IMG/VR virus record: IMGVR_UViG_3300017717_000049
Location: 1-28,374 of that record
Reading direction: 5' to 3' (one strand)
Length of the DNA: 28,374 nt
Origin: a virus
Shown: in pieces, positions 27,806-28,374 of the stretch
How positions within the stretch are numbered: position 1 is the first letter of the stretch
How the letters are laid out: every line of letters begins with the position of its first letter
Translations under genes and position numbers: made by a program
Notes under the pieces: model-generated
Told to the model about the DNA's origin: nothing
Seen by the model: only the letters and a program-made list of their open reading frames with translations
The model's database searches: none

Positions 27806-28374
27806 ATGTCTAACACTATTAGGATCAAACGCCGCACGTCAGGTGCAGCGGGAGCGCCAAGTTCTTTGGCCAACAGTGAACTCGCCTTCAATGAAGTTGG
27901 CGATGTTTTGTACTACGGAAAGGGCACAGGTGGTGCCGGAGGAAGTGCAACAAGCGTCGAAGCTATTGGCGGTTCAGGTGCATTTCTTGCCCTAACTGGC
28001 ACTCAAACTGTTGCTGGCAGCAAGACGTATTCAGGCACTTTGATTGCGCCTACGCAAAGCGGTGGTGATAGCTCCACCAAAGTTGCAACCACCGCCTATG
28101 TGCAAGGCGAGATTGGTTCGTTCATCACTGGCAACGAAACAATCACGTTCAGTGGAGCAGCTACTGGTTCTGGCACAACTAGCGTTACCCTGACGCTTGC
28201 AAATAGCGGTGTTTCTGCTGGTACGACCAGCGGCGTCACTGTCAACGCTAAGGGTCTGATCACTGGTATCACTGCACTTGCAGCAAGTGATATTCCGACG
28301 CTGACTGCTGCCAAGGTCAGTGATTTTGACACCACTGTTCAGGCAAACCGTCTCGATGAGATGGCTGCACCGAC
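27806..28374 (+). CDS. Tail fibre-like protein, 3' end outside window
   Basis: The open frame from ATG 27806 continues past the end without a stop (189 codons visible). Its N-terminus 'MSNTIRIKRRTSGAAGAPSSLANSELAFNEVGDVLYYGKG' is the same docking type as the 151-aa fibre gene: basic I-x-I-K-R-R start, then L-x-x-x-E-L-A-F-N. Next come 'FLALTGTQTVAGSKTYSGTLIAPT', 'SSTKVATTAYVQGEI' and 'LANSGVSAGTTSGVTVNAKGLITGITALAASDIP', typical fibre-shaft phrases. It would be a further, longer tail fibre. There is no strong ribosome site: GAG is at 27801. Confidence 0.85.
   Translation, partial: MSNTIRIKRRTSGAAGAPSSLANSELAFNEVGDVLYYGKGTGGAGGSATSVEAIGGSGAFLALTGTQTVAGSKTYSGTLIAPTQSGGDSSTKVATTAYVQGEIGSFITGNETITFSGAATGSGTTSVTLTLANSGVSAGTTSGVTVNAKGLITGITALAASDIPTLTAAKVSDFDTTVQANRLDEMAAP

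Overview
The window is the late structural region of a tailed double-stranded DNA phage with a long non-contractile, lambda-like tail (siphovirus architecture). Every gene I can support lies on the + strand, and genes are packed tightly. At least a dozen junctions are one-base stop/start overlaps (TGATG or TAATG), which implies translationally coupled operons. The order matches a siphovirus: terminase, portal, minor head protein, scaffold, major capsid, decoration, connectors, tail tube, chaperone with frameshift, tape measure, M, L, K, I, J, then fibres. No sheath, integrase, repressor or lysis gene is visible. The small lysine-rich proteins, the fibre N-termini and the portal type resemble what I know from phages of marine Synechococcus/Prochlorococcus. 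A cyanophage is therefore my best guess at host range, held with moderate confidence; no photosynthesis gene is present to confirm it.

Layout. 1-1457: a run of very small accessory genes, including a ribbon-helix-helix-like protein, probably the end of an early or accessory region. 1494-3133: small and large terminase. 3164-6016: portal, an unknown small protein, and a Mu F-like minor head protein. 6023-6813: four small, extremely basic proteins. 6849-9179: scaffold, major capsid protein, decoration-like protein and a short basic protein. 9115-11111: head-tail connector, closure and terminator genes. 11114-14090: tail tube, tail assembly chaperone (G and G-T by -1 frameshift) and tape measure. 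14090-21034: the tail-tip series M, L, a K split into two genes (JAMM and NlpC/P60), I and J. 21044-28374: a 7.3-kb bank of fibre-like and adhesin-like genes, including a seven-bladed beta-propeller and a fibre chaperone; the last fibre gene runs off the end.

How the genes work together. Terminase cuts and pumps DNA through the portal into a head built from scaffold and capsid protein. Connector proteins close the head and receive a tail whose length is set by the tape measure with the G/GT chaperones. The L-K-I-J tip and the downstream fibres recognise and penetrate the host.

The least ordinary parts are: (i) the lysine-rich cassette with a canonical A AAA AAG slippery site in phase with a fusion; (ii) an I-like tail protein about twice the usual length, whose C-terminus looks like a copy of the J insertion domain; (iii) a carbohydrate-binding-like module on the N-terminus of L; (iv) a beta-propeller adhesin; and (v) recent domain duplication between fibre genes.
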